In this document: piece by piece, positions 42,275 to 42,341 of the stretch | Numbering within the stretch: the first letter of the stretch is position 1 | Layout of the letters: every line of letters starts with the position of its first letter | Source of the DNA: Paraburkholderia solisilvae | GTDB lineage: Bacteria > Pseudomonadota > Gammaproteobacteria > Burkholderiales > Burkholderiaceae | NCBI RefSeq assembly: GCF_902859875.1 | Contig: NZ_CADIKF010000061.1 | Coordinates: forward strand, 1 to 42,341 | Direction of reading: 5' to 3' | DNA length: 42,341 nt | The notes under the pieces: generated by a model | Seen by the model: the letters and a program-made list of their open reading frames with translations, nothing else | The model's database searches: none | What the model was told of the DNA's origin: nothing | Translations under genes and position numbers: made by a program

Positions 42275-42341
42275 AGCCTGACGATTACCTACTTTCACAC
42301 GGGCAATCCGCACTATCATCGGCGTGGAGTCGTTTCACGGT
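42275..42341 (-). rRNA. rrf: 5S ribosomal RNA, 3' part (runs off the window)
   Basis: Read on the minus strand, the right edge gives the 3' half of a betaproteobacterial 5S rRNA: from ccgtgaaacgactccacgcc through gatagtgcggattgcccgtg to gtgaaagtaggtaatcgtca. The 3' end is placed near 42275 by comparison with known Burkholderia 5S sequences and could be off by a few bases. The 5' half, and presumably 23S and 16S, lie beyond the window. Confidence 0.93.

Overview
The window is GC-rich chromosomal DNA from a member of the Burkholderiaceae, most likely Paraburkholderia or Burkholderia. This rests on codon use, the gene families present, and a 5S rRNA 3' part at the right edge. The calls come from reading the sequence by eye; no database search was run.

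Layout. 1-1489: tail of an unidentified protein, then a lone TAXI-type TRAP binding protein. 2056-9098: a tripartite RND efflux operon (outer-membrane lipoprotein, adaptor, pump) ending in its probable TetR regulator. 9261-13908: two binding proteins without ABC partners (MetQ-like, SsuA-like), a PAT-like acetyltransferase, a glycolipid-binding-fold protein, a class II aldolase and a small tautomerase. 14016-16858: a cytochrome bd (CioAB-type) operon with an exact FNR/ANR box upstream and a 51-residue DUF2474-type protein overlapping cioB. 16859-17856: about 1 kb without a recognisable gene, holding a perfect 8-bp tandem array. 17857-20662: a NarL-type response regulator and a hybrid histidine kinase, convergent. 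21081-25601: a diverged sigma-70-like protein and a large GMC oxidoreductase fused to an alpha/beta hydrolase.

25660-29974 is mostly minus strand: a HutC-like GntR regulator without hut genes, an isoprenylcysteine-methyltransferase-like membrane protein, a remnant of an arylamine N-acetyltransferase gene, a DUF2501 protein and an MFS transporter. 30166-37584 is a biotin-independent malonate decarboxylase operon (GntR regulator, then mdcA-B-C-D-E-G-H). Most of its genes overlap or abut. The MFS transporter is divergent from it and may import the substrate. 37812-41963: a MazE/MazF-type toxin-antitoxin pair, AlkB, a small membrane protein, a membrane-anchored metallophosphoesterase and a secreted hypothetical protein. 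42228-42341: terminator and 3' part of a 5S rRNA gene on the minus strand.

Most notable items: the GMC-hydrolase fusion with a four-cysteine cluster and a cysteine in the hydrolase nucleophile position; a leader RNA that could sequester the ribosome-binding site of the SsuA-like gene; degenerate 10-14-bp direct repeats whose first unit contains the stop codon of three unrelated genes; the collapsed nat gene; and a Ser/Thr-rich insert in the RND pump.
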